DNA of 64,000 nucleotides from Pirellulales bacterium (GTDB lineage: Bacteria > Planctomycetota > Planctomycetia > Pirellulales > Thermoguttaceae): contig JAFGRD010000095.1 in assembly GCA_016935315.1 (NCBI GenBank), positions 1-64,000 on the forward strand, in the 5' to 3' direction. Positions 36,601 to 44,495 of the stretch are shown here, piece after piece. The notes under the pieces are model-generated. The model ran no database searches. It was not told where the DNA came from and saw only the letters and a list, made by a program, of their open reading frames with translations. A program made the position numbers and the translations under genes. The first letter of the stretch is position 1, and every line of letters begins with the position of its first letter.

Positions 36601-37644
36601 TTGTCCATCGTTGAGCCACACCTCGTCGCGCATCACATGCAGATAATGGAAGCCGCTGTTGGCGACGTAGGCGTCGAGATCGCCGTCGCCGTCCAGGTCT
36701 CCCAGGGCCACGTCATGAGTGCGGAGGCTGCCCAGACTCTGTCCGCTGTCGCTGAAGACACCGTATCCGTCGTTGAGCCAGACGCGATTGGGAACGCCAA
36801 CGTCCCCGCCCATGTTCCCCACGAAGGCGTCCAGGTCGCCGTCGCCGTCGAGATCGCCGAGCGCCACCGCGTGACTGGGGGCATTGCCCAGGCTCTGTCC
36901 GCTGTCGCTGAAGACACCGTATCCGTCGTTGACCCAAATCTTGTTCGGTAGCGGCGACTCGCCGTAGCCGTTGGCGACAAAGCCGTCCAGGTCACCATCG
37001 CCGTCGATGTCTCCCAGCGCGACGCGCACCGGCTCGGGATTGTCCAGCCACTGCCCGCTGTCGATGAACGCTCCCTGTCCCCCGTTCCACCATACGCCCA
37101 TGCCCGTGAAGGCGTCCAGATCGCCGTCGCCGTCGAGGTCGCCCAGGGCTATTGCCGGCAACATCCCGAGGTCCTGACCGGTGTCGGCGAGATCCGCGCT
37201 GCCGCCGGCGACTGCGGCGCGAAACTGCCACACGTGCGGAGCGAGAGCGTCTTCTCCGCTGAAGTTCCGGATGCCCGTGGTCGCGGTGGCCTGGACCAAC
37301 TCGCCGGGCCGAAGGTCAACGGCCGGATTCAGCCGGACCGTGCCCCCGTCGACGCTCAGCACGTTCTCCGGCTCGAGCAACTGGCCCGACTGCATCGCGT
37401 GCACGGCGAACGTTCCGTTGGAGACACTGGCCGGGTCGATGTCCCGGTCGTAGGTCGCCGAGACGTCGGTTTCCACCGCAGCCGCGTGGCTGTTGGCCAA
37501 GGGAGCGACGTGATCGACGGCCGGCCCTACCAGCAGCCGACGTTGCTCCAGGAACTCCAGGCTCGGTCGGCGGCAGTGCGGCCGCCTGACATACGCGCGG
37601 GAGTGGGGCGGACGAGGCCTCCAAAGGGGAACGCGTAATTTCAC
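33631..37644 (-). CDS. Giant exoprotein: LEPR-XLL signal, two FG-GAP repeat arrays, DUF11, Fn3, dockerin-like C-terminus
   Basis: A 1337-aa protein. Order: LEPR-XLL-type export motif (LEFLEQRRLL, ~30); a beta domain; FG-GAP/VCBS array 1 (7 copies of ALGDLDGDGDLDA); one DUF11 domain (~490-610); array 2 (7 copies); an Fn3-like domain (~970-1055); a 220-residue module with FYNNCRFDGND; two dockerin-like segments (DAKVNATDMLLARNN and DARVNATDMLLARNN); and the tail TDWAYEIERAGTKRRPA. DGDGDLD loops are calcium-binding in integrin-type propellers. The start is GTG 37644 with AGAGGAG upstream; a farther GTG is less likely. A promoter lies at 37998-38025. Probably surface-attached or secreted; ligand unknown. 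The deacetylase gene follows after 47 bp. Confidence 0.85.
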   Translation of the reverse strand: MKLRVPLWRPRPPHSRAYVRRPHCRRPSLEFLEQRRLLVGPAVDHVAPLANSHAAAVETDVSATYDRDIDPASVSNGTFAVHAMQSGQLLEPENVLSVDGGTVRLNPAVDLRPGELVQATATTGIRNFSGEDALAPHVWQFRAAVAGGSADLADTGQDLGMLPAIALGDLDGDGDLDAFTGMGVWWNGGQGAFIDSGQWLDNPEPVRVALGDIDGDGDLDGFVANGYGESPLPNKIWVNDGYGVFSDSGQSLGNAPSHAVALGDLDGDGDLDAFVGNMGGDVGVPNRVWLNDGYGVFSDSGQSLGSLRTHDVALGDLDGDGDLDAYVANSGFHYLHVMRDEVWLNDGQGHFTDTGQSLGDEHSSDVELGDVDADGDLDAFIAVSDDPNVVWLNDGRGGFSDSGQQLGGQATYFCLALGDLDGDGDLDAFLEDIWLNDGQGAFVQSGPWMSMQSPAAALGDLDGDGDLDAVAAGFFASRVWRNEDAQVDLAISKTDGQVVAMPGGPLAYTIAVTNCGSENATGASVTDLLPPQLTGVTWTGVASPGSRCTPSGTGDIHDTIDLLAGGTITYTATGTVDPAATGTLTNRATVATAAGVIDAAPENNTDSDTDTLILSAVAGSGVFVDSGQELDRTMSFGVALGDLDGDGDLDAFVGNLFGGSSVWLNNGNGRFNDSGQRLGNSETTAVALGDLDGDGDLDAFAANGWGQGQPNQVWLNDGQGRFLDSGQRLGNLASAAVALGDLDGDGDLDAFVGNSSREGAMPNTVWLNNGQGLFLDSGQSLGNYHSEGVALGDLDGDGDLDAFVANDFGMREPNEVWLNGGQGYFVDTGQSLGRFLSMDVALGDLDGDGDLDAFIANSDDPNTVWLNNGQGQFLDSGQRLGGQVSSYAVALGDLDADGDLDAFVGNWSYGPDQVWLNDGQGIFLDSGQRLGEADTEDVALGDLDDDGDLDAVAVTFSDMDPCKVWLNKLTHPVLDAEPPETLGHSNTLSWSEVPGAEAYYIEMDDDPDFGLPEDQSGWISGCAHTFSGLISGETYYYRVKAREAISDAAYVESDWSDVESTMQIAGVFGRHVFYNNCRFDGNDSAAGPEDDQAIAFDKLALMPGQTAGFANYTSYSRGINGLMVDIAGLTDTPTASDFLLKVGNSSDPLAWQDAPQPQSISVRPGAGFGGSDRVTLLWNDYAIQKQWLQVTVLATVRTGLDAADVFYFGNAVAEAGNSTADAKVNATDMLLARNNPRAFLNPAPIDFLYDYNRDARVNATDMLLARNNQTHFLNALRLIEAPPPQAASSEASTAEESRVCKTDWAYEIERAGTKRRPAREDDPARAAADRLLTTDPP
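34735..35800 (-). repeat. FG-GAP/VCBS array 2: seven repeats
   Basis: Seven units of about 150 nt encode (A/V)ALGDLDGDGDLDAF...VWLN(D/N)GQG-F-DSGQ-LG. The array starts with an isolated last strand (GSGVFVDSGQELD) and its last unit lacks that strand, as expected for a ring closed by its two ends. Confidence 0.88.
36190..37203 (-). repeat. FG-GAP/VCBS array 1: seven repeats
   Basis: Seven units of the same type as array 2. The array starts with SADLADTGQDLG and ends with a shortened unit (ASRVWRNEDAQ). DNA of neighbouring units is nearly identical over the segment encoding DLDGDGDLDA. Confidence 0.88.
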
Positions 37645-38189
37645 GGCTGATCTCCTCTCGCACCTTGGGCACCGAAAGGCACCTGCCCGGTGGAGACAGC
37701 CCACCACGCTTCAAGCGAGCGTCCCCGTGCCGTTCCGTTGCGACTGTGTTGTTCCGCTGATTGTGCTCCGGGCAATCTCAGACGGACTCGCCATGGCAGC
37801 GGGGAAACGCAGCACGATGATAGACGAATTCCCTTCCGCCAGCGTTTCCCCCTTCAGGCAACCCAGGTGATCCGTTGCCGGTCGTCCGCTGAAGCACGAG
37901 TCACCCACGGGAAGGAACCCATGCTTTCACACCACAGGGGGGCCGACGTTCGGATCGGCCGTTGGAGCACGGCTCCCTCTTCCGTGGACAACCCCCTACT
38001 ATACCAGAACGACCCTGGTTGTCAATAGCCGGAGCAGCCGTCGCCGGGGGCAAGTTCATTTCGGCCGAGATTGTCTCAGCCCATTCCAACGTGGCCGATA
38101 CACGACTCCCCTGCGCGCAAAAACGCCGTCCAGACCGGCAACCGGCTCGTCGGCCGAACCGCCGGAGTTGAACGGCGTCGCGGAGTGTT
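37645..38189 (-). other. Non-coding region and long 5' leader of the 1337-aa gene
   Basis: No gene is seen. From the promoter at 37998-38025 the leader would be about 345 nt. Just upstream of the ribosome site a bulged hairpin (37661-37692; arms cacc..gggca / tgccc..ggtg) could influence initiation. Two further short pairings (cttcag/ctgaag; ggtga/tcacc) occur mid-leader. No known riboswitch motif was recognised. Confidence 0.45.
37998..38025 (-). promoter_or_regulatory. Sigma-70-type promoter for the 1337-aa exoprotein gene
   Basis: On the minus strand TTGACA (38020-38025), a 16-nt spacer, then TATAGT (37998-38003): six and five of six consensus bases. Confidence 0.65.
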
Positions 38190-38630
38190 CTATTGGGCGG
38201 GTTGCGGTTGTGGCTGCGGTTGGGGCCGCGATTGAGCCATCACCCCCGGCATGACCCGACGCTGCACGTCCACCTCCAACACGCCGAACGTCGCCTCGTG
38301 ACGCTGGATGGTCAATTGCAGCGCGTGCAGCATCCGCTTGGCCGTGTAGAAGTTCGTGATCAGCCGCTGCTTCACCGGAATCGGCTGCGTGGGCACGCCG
38401 AACGGTTGCGGGTTGAGCCCGAAGTCGATGATCAACTCTTCCGGGGTCCCGGTCACGCGGCAGAAATTGGCGTACAGCGCCGTGGCGTCGGAATCGTCGA
38501 TTTCGATTTGCGCCCGCGGCGGTTGCTGGGGCGGCCGCTGTGATTGCGGTTGGGGCGTTTGTGCTTGCGGTTCGCTCGCCGCTGCGGCGGCCTCGGTGTC
38601 GTTCTGGGGCTTGTCGTCGGATTGGGCCAT
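38190..38630 (-). CDS. DUF3467-family protein
   Basis: A 146-aa protein. Residues 1-45 are Gln/Pro/Ala-rich and probably disordered, and the C-terminus is a Gln/Pro tail (RPQPQPQPQPAQ). The core (IEIDDSDATALYANFCRVTG ... LIIDFGLNPQP ... KQRLITNFYTAKRML) matches DUF3467, a small conserved protein of unknown role found in many bacteria. ATG 38630 is set by GAGGAGG upstream; a longer in-frame extension upstream looks non-coding. It is flanked by long non-coding stretches on both sides, so it is likely a single-gene transcript. Confidence 0.85.
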   Translation of the reverse strand: MAQSDDKPQNDTEAAAAASEPQAQTPQPQSQRPPQQPPRAQIEIDDSDATALYANFCRVTGTPEELIIDFGLNPQPFGVPTQPIPVKQRLITNFYTAKRMLHALQLTIQRHEATFGVLEVDVQRRVMPGVMAQSRPQPQPQPQPAQ

Positions 38631-38921
38631 CGAATGCTCCTCCTCTGAAAAGGTTCTACCGTCCGGCGCCGGAACGCGACGCGCCGGGCAAAGGCTTACG
38701 TGCCTACGCAGCTTCCCGCCTGCAACAGCGTCCCCGAAAGCATCTCTGCAGGAAGCCACGCGTTTTTCAACAATAGCACGAAAACGCGCCGAGGAAGGCC
38801 CGTCTTGGTACTGTCTGAGCGGCGCGTAGGGGTATTGCCGGTATCCGGACGCGGCGGCCGAGCGCGTCGGATGCTCGCCTCAGCCGCCAAGCTTGCCGCC
38901 AAACTGGCCGTCGGGGCGTCT

Positions 38922-39389
38922 TCAGTACTCGATGCGGTTCTCCTTCGCGGCCCATGCGCGAAACGCTGCCAAGGCCTCGTCGCGAAGGGCTTGCACCGTC
39001 GGGAGCGAGCGCGTTTCAGGAGGCCGCGGAATCTCGTCGTAGATTCGGGCATCGTCGAACCCGGCCGCCGCCGCGTCGGCCCGTGTGGCAGCGTAGACCA
39101 GCCGGTCGAGCCGGGCCCAATAAATGGCCGCCAGACACATCGGACACGGCTCGCAGCTCGCATAGAGCTCACAGCCGGCCAACGAGAATTGCTCGATCCG
39201 GGCACACGCGTCCCGGATGGCTACGATCTCGGCGTGGGCGGTCGGGTCGTGCGCCGAGGTGACGCGGTTGCAGCCGGTCCCCAGGATCCGCCCGTCTCGG
39301 ACCACCACGGCCCCGAAAGGCCCCCCGACCCCAGCCTGCATTTCCTCGATCGAAAGGCGAATCGCTTCGCGGAGAAAACGCTTGTCCAT
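38922..39389 (-). CDS. guaD: Guanine deaminase (cytidine-deaminase fold)
   Basis: A 155-aa enzyme closely resembling Bacillus subtilis GuaD in length and sequence: GGPFGAVVV, the zinc motif HAE (PTAHAEI, proton-shuttle Glu), CEPCPMC (two zinc Cys) and AAAAGFDDARIYDEI. It converts guanine to xanthine and ammonia in purine salvage. The start is ATG 39389 with GGGGAG 7 nt upstream; the codon before it is TTG and less likely. It is the last of three co-directional genes (dehydrogenase, DUF4838, this one; 32-bp gap), an odd companion for carbohydrate genes. Confidence 0.88.
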   Translation of the reverse strand: MDKRFLREAIRLSIEEMQAGVGGPFGAVVVRDGRILGTGCNRVTSAHDPTAHAEIVAIRDACARIEQFSLAGCELYASCEPCPMCLAAIYWARLDRLVYAATRADAAAAGFDDARIYDEIPRPPETRSLPTVQALRDEALAAFRAWAAKENRIEY

Positions 39390-39421
39390 CAAGATCTCCC
39401 CTCTTCACGTCGCCGGGGCGA

Positions 39422-41962
39422 TCACTCCAGCAGTTCCCGCGGAACCAGCAGGTCTTCCGCGTGCGCCGCGACATAGTTTGGACAGTTGTAGAACCAAAGA
39501 TGCGTGCGGCTGAGACCGCCAAGGCGCCAGACACAGCCGTCTTGCCCGGCCGGCACGGAAATGAGGATCACGTCCCCGGGCTGCTTTTCGATCTTCGCGA
39601 CTTCACGGCCGCTGCCGTCGGCAAGGTGGTGGGCGCTTCCCTCGATGTGATAGGCGATCTGCCCGGTGCCCTTGGGAACGTAGAAGTAGAGTGAACCGGT
39701 GCTGCCGAGGCTGTAGGCCCGCCTGCCCCGCTCCAACGCCCAGACGTACGGTCTTCCCGGCTCGTAGTCGATCTGCCAGCCGGCACTGAAATCGTCGACC
39801 TCCAGGCGGTAGGTCCCCGGTCGCGGGACCGGCTGACGCAGGGGATGCCATTGGCCGTCCAGAGGTAGCGTGCCGTTGGCGATCTGTTGGCCATCGCCGT
39901 CGGTGAGCTTCCACCGCGTGGGACGGCGGTCGCGGTAATGCGCGATGTAGCCGGTCAACAACCGGAACTCCAGCGGCTCGCCCTTGCGGCTGTGCATCAG
40001 CAGCGGCTCGCTGCCCTGGAAGCAAAGCCGGCCCACGCCACCGCCCGGCGCCGGATCGAAACCGCCGGGTACCAGATCGTCGGAGAACTCCCGCTGGGAG
40101 AAATCCTGAGCCGCAAACCTGCCGAGCCCCTGCTCGAAGAGCCGCGCGATCTCGTCGCGCGTGTAGTCCTCGCCGCTACACCACGCCGGCTTGCCGTGCA
40201 TCTTGCCGTAGTCCCATGGCTCGGGCTGTTCGATGCCTTGGAGGTAATAGGTGGCATATCGGCCACGGATTGCGGGGCTGTTGACGATGTACCGATGACG
40301 GGTCCGATAGGCGAAGTTCAACAGCGGATACAAGGCCGCCAGCCGAGAGTCCTTCCCCCGGCTGATCTCCAGATCGCGCATCAACCGCACATAGTAGAGA
40401 TACAGCTTAACGTCGTCCAGTCGCGCGAGCACGTCCGGGTGTCCGGCCGCCAAATTGGACGCCTCGGCCACGTCCCGGTGCGCAAGGGCCAGCAGATGGT
40501 CGCTCAGCAGCGGTTTGTTCCCGGTGTCGAAACGTTCATAGTACCGCTTCATCACGGCGCCGCCGGGGCCAAACGCTTGCTGGTAGAAGTCTTCGCAAAC
40601 CGCCCGCACGTCGGTTGCCGGATCCCACATCAATCGCGACGCAACCAGGTACCCCAATCCGTTGATCCCGTAGTTGGAGCCGGATTCGCAGCTCATCGTC
40701 GTGGCGCCTCGGGCGACGTAGTACGGGATGCGCTCTTGCAGATAGGCCAGGTCCGCGCCCCGCGGCCGGCCGGGCATGTCGCGCCCCCAAGCCCACACGT
40801 TCAGGTACTCGTAGATGCCGAGCTGCTCGACGTGCTCGGCCCATTGGTCGATCAGCTCGATGAACGTGTATCGCCCGCGCGTGAAGCCCGCCGTGATCTG
40901 CACGTAGACGTTCGGCTCCATCCGAAAACTCGGCGGCTCGGAATGCAGGTGGTAGGCATACGTGCCCACGAATTTGCCGGGGTGGCTCGCTCGGACCGCC
41001 TTGGCCACCTCGTTGGTCAGGTAGTGGACCCGCTCGGGCACGGAACCCATCGCAAGACATTGGTCGCAATGGCAGTGCCCTCCGCCGTCGGAAGGCTCCA
41101 GCGAAACCATGTCGGCCTCCGGATGTTTCCGGAAGTAGTCGCGGGCGTATTGCCGGCACAGCTCGACCAGTCCCGGATTGGAGATGCAGAACTTCTCCCC
41201 GCCGCGATGGCCTTCGGCCGCGGCGCTGGTCGGCCCGTCCCGAAGCGGTTGCCCGGCGAGGTACTCGGGATGCTGCTCGAACGTCTCTTTGTGCTCCGAG
41301 ATGATCTGCTGCCAGGCATGGCTGCAACGGACCTGAAGGCTCTCGCCCATCCAGTTCCGGCGCATCCACTCTGCGTGGTCGTCGCGCGCTTGCCCGTCCC
41401 AATGACCCCAGCCCCACCAAATCACCCGCGACAGCAGCGCGGGCCGATCGGTCATGTCCAGATCCAGGCTCACACGCTGGTGCCGCGGCACGATGTGCCA
41501 GGCCTTGTTCGGAAAGAACCAACGACATCCCAGCCTCTCCAGCAGCCGGGTGATCCCTCGGTCCAAGCCCAGATCCGTAGCCCCCAGCACCAACAACCGC
41601 CGGGCATCCGATCGAATCGCATAGGCCTCCGCGCCGTCGTGCCCGCGGACCCTTAATGCTTCTTCCCACTCAGCCAACGGGAACTCCCGCAGCGTGCCCA
41701 GCACGATACCCCGGCGGCCGTCGCCTGTGGCGACCTCGAACTCCGCTCCGCTGATTTGCCGGAGGTAGTCGGCAAGCTCCGCGGCCAGTTCCTTCTGGCG
41801 GTCGGTCGCTCGCTCGGAAAGGACAATCGGTGTGCGGGCCGTGCCGCCTTCGGCAAGCAGGAACGATTCTCCCGACGCGGCCGGCGGCGATACGGACAGG
41901 GTCGACGCGAGCACCAGGGCAATCCACCAGTTCAACATCGGTCGCCTTGCGGAGCTGCGCAT
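39422..41962 (-). CDS. Secreted DUF4838 glycosidase-like protein
   Basis: An 846-aa protein with a signal peptide (WWIALVLASTLSVSPPAASG). Residues ~30-140 form a GH67/GH20-type N-terminal alpha/beta domain (VLSERATDRQKELAAELADY); ~190-560 is the DUF4838 TIM-barrel region (SLEPSDGGGHCHCDQC, VHYLTNEVAKAV); and the C-terminal ~200 residues are a beta-sandwich that could bind carbohydrate. DUF4838 proteins are common in planctomycetes and presumed glycan-active; no activity is assigned. ATG 41962 has a purine stretch directly adjacent; Met9 (41938) is an alternative. It lies 43 bp after the dehydrogenase gene and 32 bp before guaD. Confidence 0.8.
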   Translation of the reverse strand: MRSSARRPMLNWWIALVLASTLSVSPPAASGESFLLAEGGTARTPIVLSERATDRQKELAAELADYLRQISGAEFEVATGDGRRGIVLGTLREFPLAEWEEALRVRGHDGAEAYAIRSDARRLLVLGATDLGLDRGITRLLERLGCRWFFPNKAWHIVPRHQRVSLDLDMTDRPALLSRVIWWGWGHWDGQARDDHAEWMRRNWMGESLQVRCSHAWQQIISEHKETFEQHPEYLAGQPLRDGPTSAAAEGHRGGEKFCISNPGLVELCRQYARDYFRKHPEADMVSLEPSDGGGHCHCDQCLAMGSVPERVHYLTNEVAKAVRASHPGKFVGTYAYHLHSEPPSFRMEPNVYVQITAGFTRGRYTFIELIDQWAEHVEQLGIYEYLNVWAWGRDMPGRPRGADLAYLQERIPYYVARGATTMSCESGSNYGINGLGYLVASRLMWDPATDVRAVCEDFYQQAFGPGGAVMKRYYERFDTGNKPLLSDHLLALAHRDVAEASNLAAGHPDVLARLDDVKLYLYYVRLMRDLEISRGKDSRLAALYPLLNFAYRTRHRYIVNSPAIRGRYATYYLQGIEQPEPWDYGKMHGKPAWCSGEDYTRDEIARLFEQGLGRFAAQDFSQREFSDDLVPGGFDPAPGGGVGRLCFQGSEPLLMHSRKGEPLEFRLLTGYIAHYRDRRPTRWKLTDGDGQQIANGTLPLDGQWHPLRQPVPRPGTYRLEVDDFSAGWQIDYEPGRPYVWALERGRRAYSLGSTGSLYFYVPKGTGQIAYHIEGSAHHLADGSGREVAKIEKQPGDVILISVPAGQDGCVWRLGGLSRTHLWFYNCPNYVAAHAEDLLVPRELLE

Positions 41963-42005
41963 CCTTCCTCTTTCGTGTATGTCCAGCCTGTCCTTCGGCG
42001 AGTCC

Positions 42006-43232
42006 TCACGTTCGACCGCTTCCGCGGTCGAGCGGAAATCGCACCGGCCCGCCGACGCGCTGCGACTGGAAGACGGCCAGAATCATCTCGGTGGCGGTGC
42101 GGGCTTCGTAGATGTTCGACACCGGCCGGCGGTCGCCTTCGACGGCCGCAATCAGGTCCTTGATCGCTCGAACGTTGCCGCCGTGAAGCCCGTCGTCGGG
42201 CAACACCTCCGGCTTGCCGACACCGGCCGACGTGACCGGAATCCAGGACTTCCCGCTGCGGCCGGGCGACCAGGAGGAATCAGGCAGGAACTGGATGTCG
42301 GGCAGGTGGCCCGTGTTGTGCAGTTGCAGGACGCCTTCGGAGCCGAAGATCCGCAGGCCGAAACGCGTCGGGTTGCCGCGGCCGCCGCGAACCGAGTCGA
42401 AGAAACCCGTCACGCCGTCGGCAAGGCGATACACCGCGTGGATTTCGTCGCCGGCCAACGGGCCGATTCCCTCGTTGCCCGGTGCGAAGTCGGTCTCGCG
42501 AATCGGCCGGCCTTCTTGCAGCACGGTGGCGAAACACCACTGCGGGTCGCCGCCGAAATGACTCATCAGGTTGAGCATGTGGGTCCCCAACACCCAAAGG
42601 TCTTCGCCACCGCCGCGTGCGTCCTCCTTGCCCCGGGCGCGGTACTCCAGCACGCGGCCGAGCCTGCCCGAGGTGATCATCTCGCGAACCATCGGCAGCT
42701 TCTGGCTGTATCGCGTCTGATGGGCAATCGCCAGCTGGACTCCATGCTTTTCACAGGCGGCAACCATGTCGTCGGCTTCGGCCAGCGACCGACACATCGG
42801 CTTTTCCAGGTAAATACCCCGCACGCCCCGCTCGGCCGCCGCCACGACCATATCGCGATGCTGATCGAGCCACCGCGGCGCGACCGTAACCAGCTCGGGT
42901 TTCATTTCGTCCAGCATCCGCCGATAGTCGGCGAACCCCTTGGGCTCGCCCAGCCGTTTGAGCGTCGCCGCCAGCCCTTGCGCATTGGCGTCGGCCACCG
43001 CCACGATCTCGGTCCCCGGCACGTCCAGCCAGACGTGGTCCAGCCCGTGCCCGTAGTTTCCCCGGCCGGTATGTCCGATCACGGCGACGCGATACGCCGG
43101 ACGCGTCGTTTGCCGCCCCTGCAATTTCGGCGAACCGGCTACGGCCAACGCCGTGGCGGCCGCGCCGGTAACGAACTTCCGGCGACTGAGCACCGGGCCC
43201 GCACTCCGCCTCGGAGTCTGTCTATCGTGCAT
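42006..43232 (-). CDS. Tat-exported Gfo/Idh/MocA-family oxidoreductase
   Basis: A 408-aa protein with a twin-arginine signal (LSRRKFVTGAAATALAVAG) and an N-terminal Rossmann fold (YRVAVIGHTGRGNYGHG). The family EKP motif appears as YLEKPMCRS, and the C-terminal domain holds GGGEDLWVLGTHMLNLMSHF with a putative catalytic His. Such enzymes oxidise or epimerise sugars with NAD(P); exported members carry a tightly bound cofactor. ATG 43232 has CAGGAGAG upstream, and a promoter TTGCTA-N17-TATATT lies at 43301-43329. First gene of a likely operon with the DUF4838 and guaD genes; it diverges from the deacetylase-fold gene. Confidence 0.9.
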   Translation of the reverse strand: MHDRQTPRRSAGPVLSRRKFVTGAAATALAVAGSPKLQGRQTTRPAYRVAVIGHTGRGNYGHGLDHVWLDVPGTEIVAVADANAQGLAATLKRLGEPKGFADYRRMLDEMKPELVTVAPRWLDQHRDMVVAAAERGVRGIYLEKPMCRSLAEADDMVAACEKHGVQLAIAHQTRYSQKLPMVREMITSGRLGRVLEYRARGKEDARGGGEDLWVLGTHMLNLMSHFGGDPQWCFATVLQEGRPIRETDFAPGNEGIGPLAGDEIHAVYRLADGVTGFFDSVRGGRGNPTRFGLRIFGSEGVLQLHNTGHLPDIQFLPDSSWSPGRSGKSWIPVTSAGVGKPEVLPDDGLHGGNVRAIKDLIAAVEGDRRPVSNIYEARTATEMILAVFQSQRVGGPVRFPLDRGSGRT

Positions 43233-43300
43233 GGCTTGACTCTCCTGTTCATCTAACGCGACGACTGGGTCCCATGAAGCAGACGAACAATTCTTCCGGC

Positions 43301-43329
43301 AATATAGCTGGAGCCCATGGGCATAGCAA
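43301..43329 (-). promoter_or_regulatory. Promoter for the dehydrogenase/DUF4838/guaD genes
   Basis: Minus strand TTGCTA (43324-43329), 17-nt spacer, TATATT (43301-43306); the leader would be about 60 nt. Confidence 0.55.
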
Positions 43330-43433
43330 GCATTCCTCGTGGCCGGGCTTTCGTCCGGAGTCGAATCTGGTATCATCGGACATTGTGCGTGAACCTCGAC
43401 GACCAACGGGCTCCAGACAAAGGGTAGCCAAGG

Positions 43434-44495
43434 GTGTTCAGGCGACGCGATTTCCTGAAATGGAGCGGGGCAACGCTCGGCGCCTCGTTCGCCTCCGGAC
43501 CGGCGAAGGCGGCCCACTCGGCCCCGCCGGCCAAGGCGCGTCGCGACCGCCGCCCGACCGGTCTGGTCTTTTCGGCCGAGTATAAACAGCACCTTACCGG
43601 GCGCGGGCATCCCGAGTCGCCCAAACGGCTGGACGCCATCATCAAGGCCCTGACGCCCCAGCGTCTGGGTTTCGAGCTGCTCCGGCTGGAGCCTCGCCGC
43701 GCGACCCGAGAAGAAATCCTCTTCTGCCACACGGGCCACTATTTCGATCTGGCCAAACACGACATCGAGTCGGGGGCGGGACATCTATCCACGGGCGACA
43801 CGGCGGTCTCGCGCAAGTCGTTCGATTGTGCCCTGTTGGCCGCGGGCGGCGCATTGACGGCGATCGACGCCGTTATGGCGGGCCGCGCCAACGGCGTGTT
43901 CTGCGCCGTGCGCCCGCCCGGCCATCACGCCAGGCCCGCCCAAGGTATGGGGTTCTGCGTGTTCAACAATGCCGCGATTGCCGCGCGCTACGCCCAGCGA
44001 AGACACCAGATCGGCAAGGTGCTGATTGCCGATTGGGACGTTCACCACGGCAATGGCACGCAGGACGTTTTCTACGAGGACGGCTCGGTCTTCTATTTCA
44101 GCACGCACCAATGGCCGCTTTACCCCGGCACGGGCCGCCCCAGCGACACCGGGCGAGGCGCAGGAGCCGGAACCACGCTGAATTGCCCGTTTCCGGCTGG
44201 CTCGGGCCGCAAAGAAATCGTCGGCGCCTTCCACGACAGGCTCGCGCCCGCAGCCGATCGATTCCGGCCCGAGCTGGTGATCGTCTCGGCCGGCTTTGAT
44301 TCGCGGATCGGCGACCCGCTGGGACGATTCCAACTGACGGATGACGATTTCGCCGAGTTGACCGAAATCGTCAAGCAGATTGCCCGGCGTCACGCGCAGG
44401 GTCGGCTCATCTCCGTGTTGGAGGGCGGCTATGGACTCGAAGGCCTGGCCACAGCCACTGCCGCGCACCTAGAGGCGATGTCGTCTTCGCCTTAG
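43434..44495 (+). CDS. Exported histone-deacetylase-fold amidohydrolase
   Basis: A 353-aa protein. The N-terminus carries a twin-arginine motif (RRRDFLKWSGATLGASFASG), so the enzyme is probably exported by Tat. The mature domain is the arginase/HDAC fold with the full catalytic set: RPPGHHARP (two active-site His near 163-164), zinc ligands in DWDVHHGNGT, a third zinc Asp in SAGFDSRIGDP, and the substrate loop EGGYGLEGL. Family members remove acetyl groups from polyamines, lysine or other amines; the substrate of an exported form is unknown. The start is GTG 43434 after AAGGG. The 3' end overlaps the PEP-CTERM gene on the other strand by 27 bp. Confidence 0.88.
   Translation: MFRRRDFLKWSGATLGASFASGPAKAAHSAPPAKARRDRRPTGLVFSAEYKQHLTGRGHPESPKRLDAIIKALTPQRLGFELLRLEPRRATREEILFCHTGHYFDLAKHDIESGAGHLSTGDTAVSRKSFDCALLAAGGALTAIDAVMAGRANGVFCAVRPPGHHARPAQGMGFCVFNNAAIAARYAQRRHQIGKVLIADWDVHHGNGTQDVFYEDGSVFYFSTHQWPLYPGTGRPSDTGRGAGAGTTLNCPFPAGSGRKEIVGAFHDRLAPAADRFRPELVIVSAGFDSRIGDPLGRFQLTDDDFAELTEIVKQIARRHAQGRLISVLEGGYGLEGLATATAAHLEAMSSSP

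Noticed and set aside
34735-37203. Periodic DNA repeats that could suggest a CRISPR array
   Set aside because: Repeats are in frame, about 150 nt apart, imperfect and encode FG-GAP units.
37645-37990. Possible riboswitch in the long leader of the 1337-aa gene
   Set aside because: Some short pairings exist, but none of the c-di-GMP, cobalamin, fluoride or SAM motifs could be recognised and no terminator or ribosome-site switch is clear.
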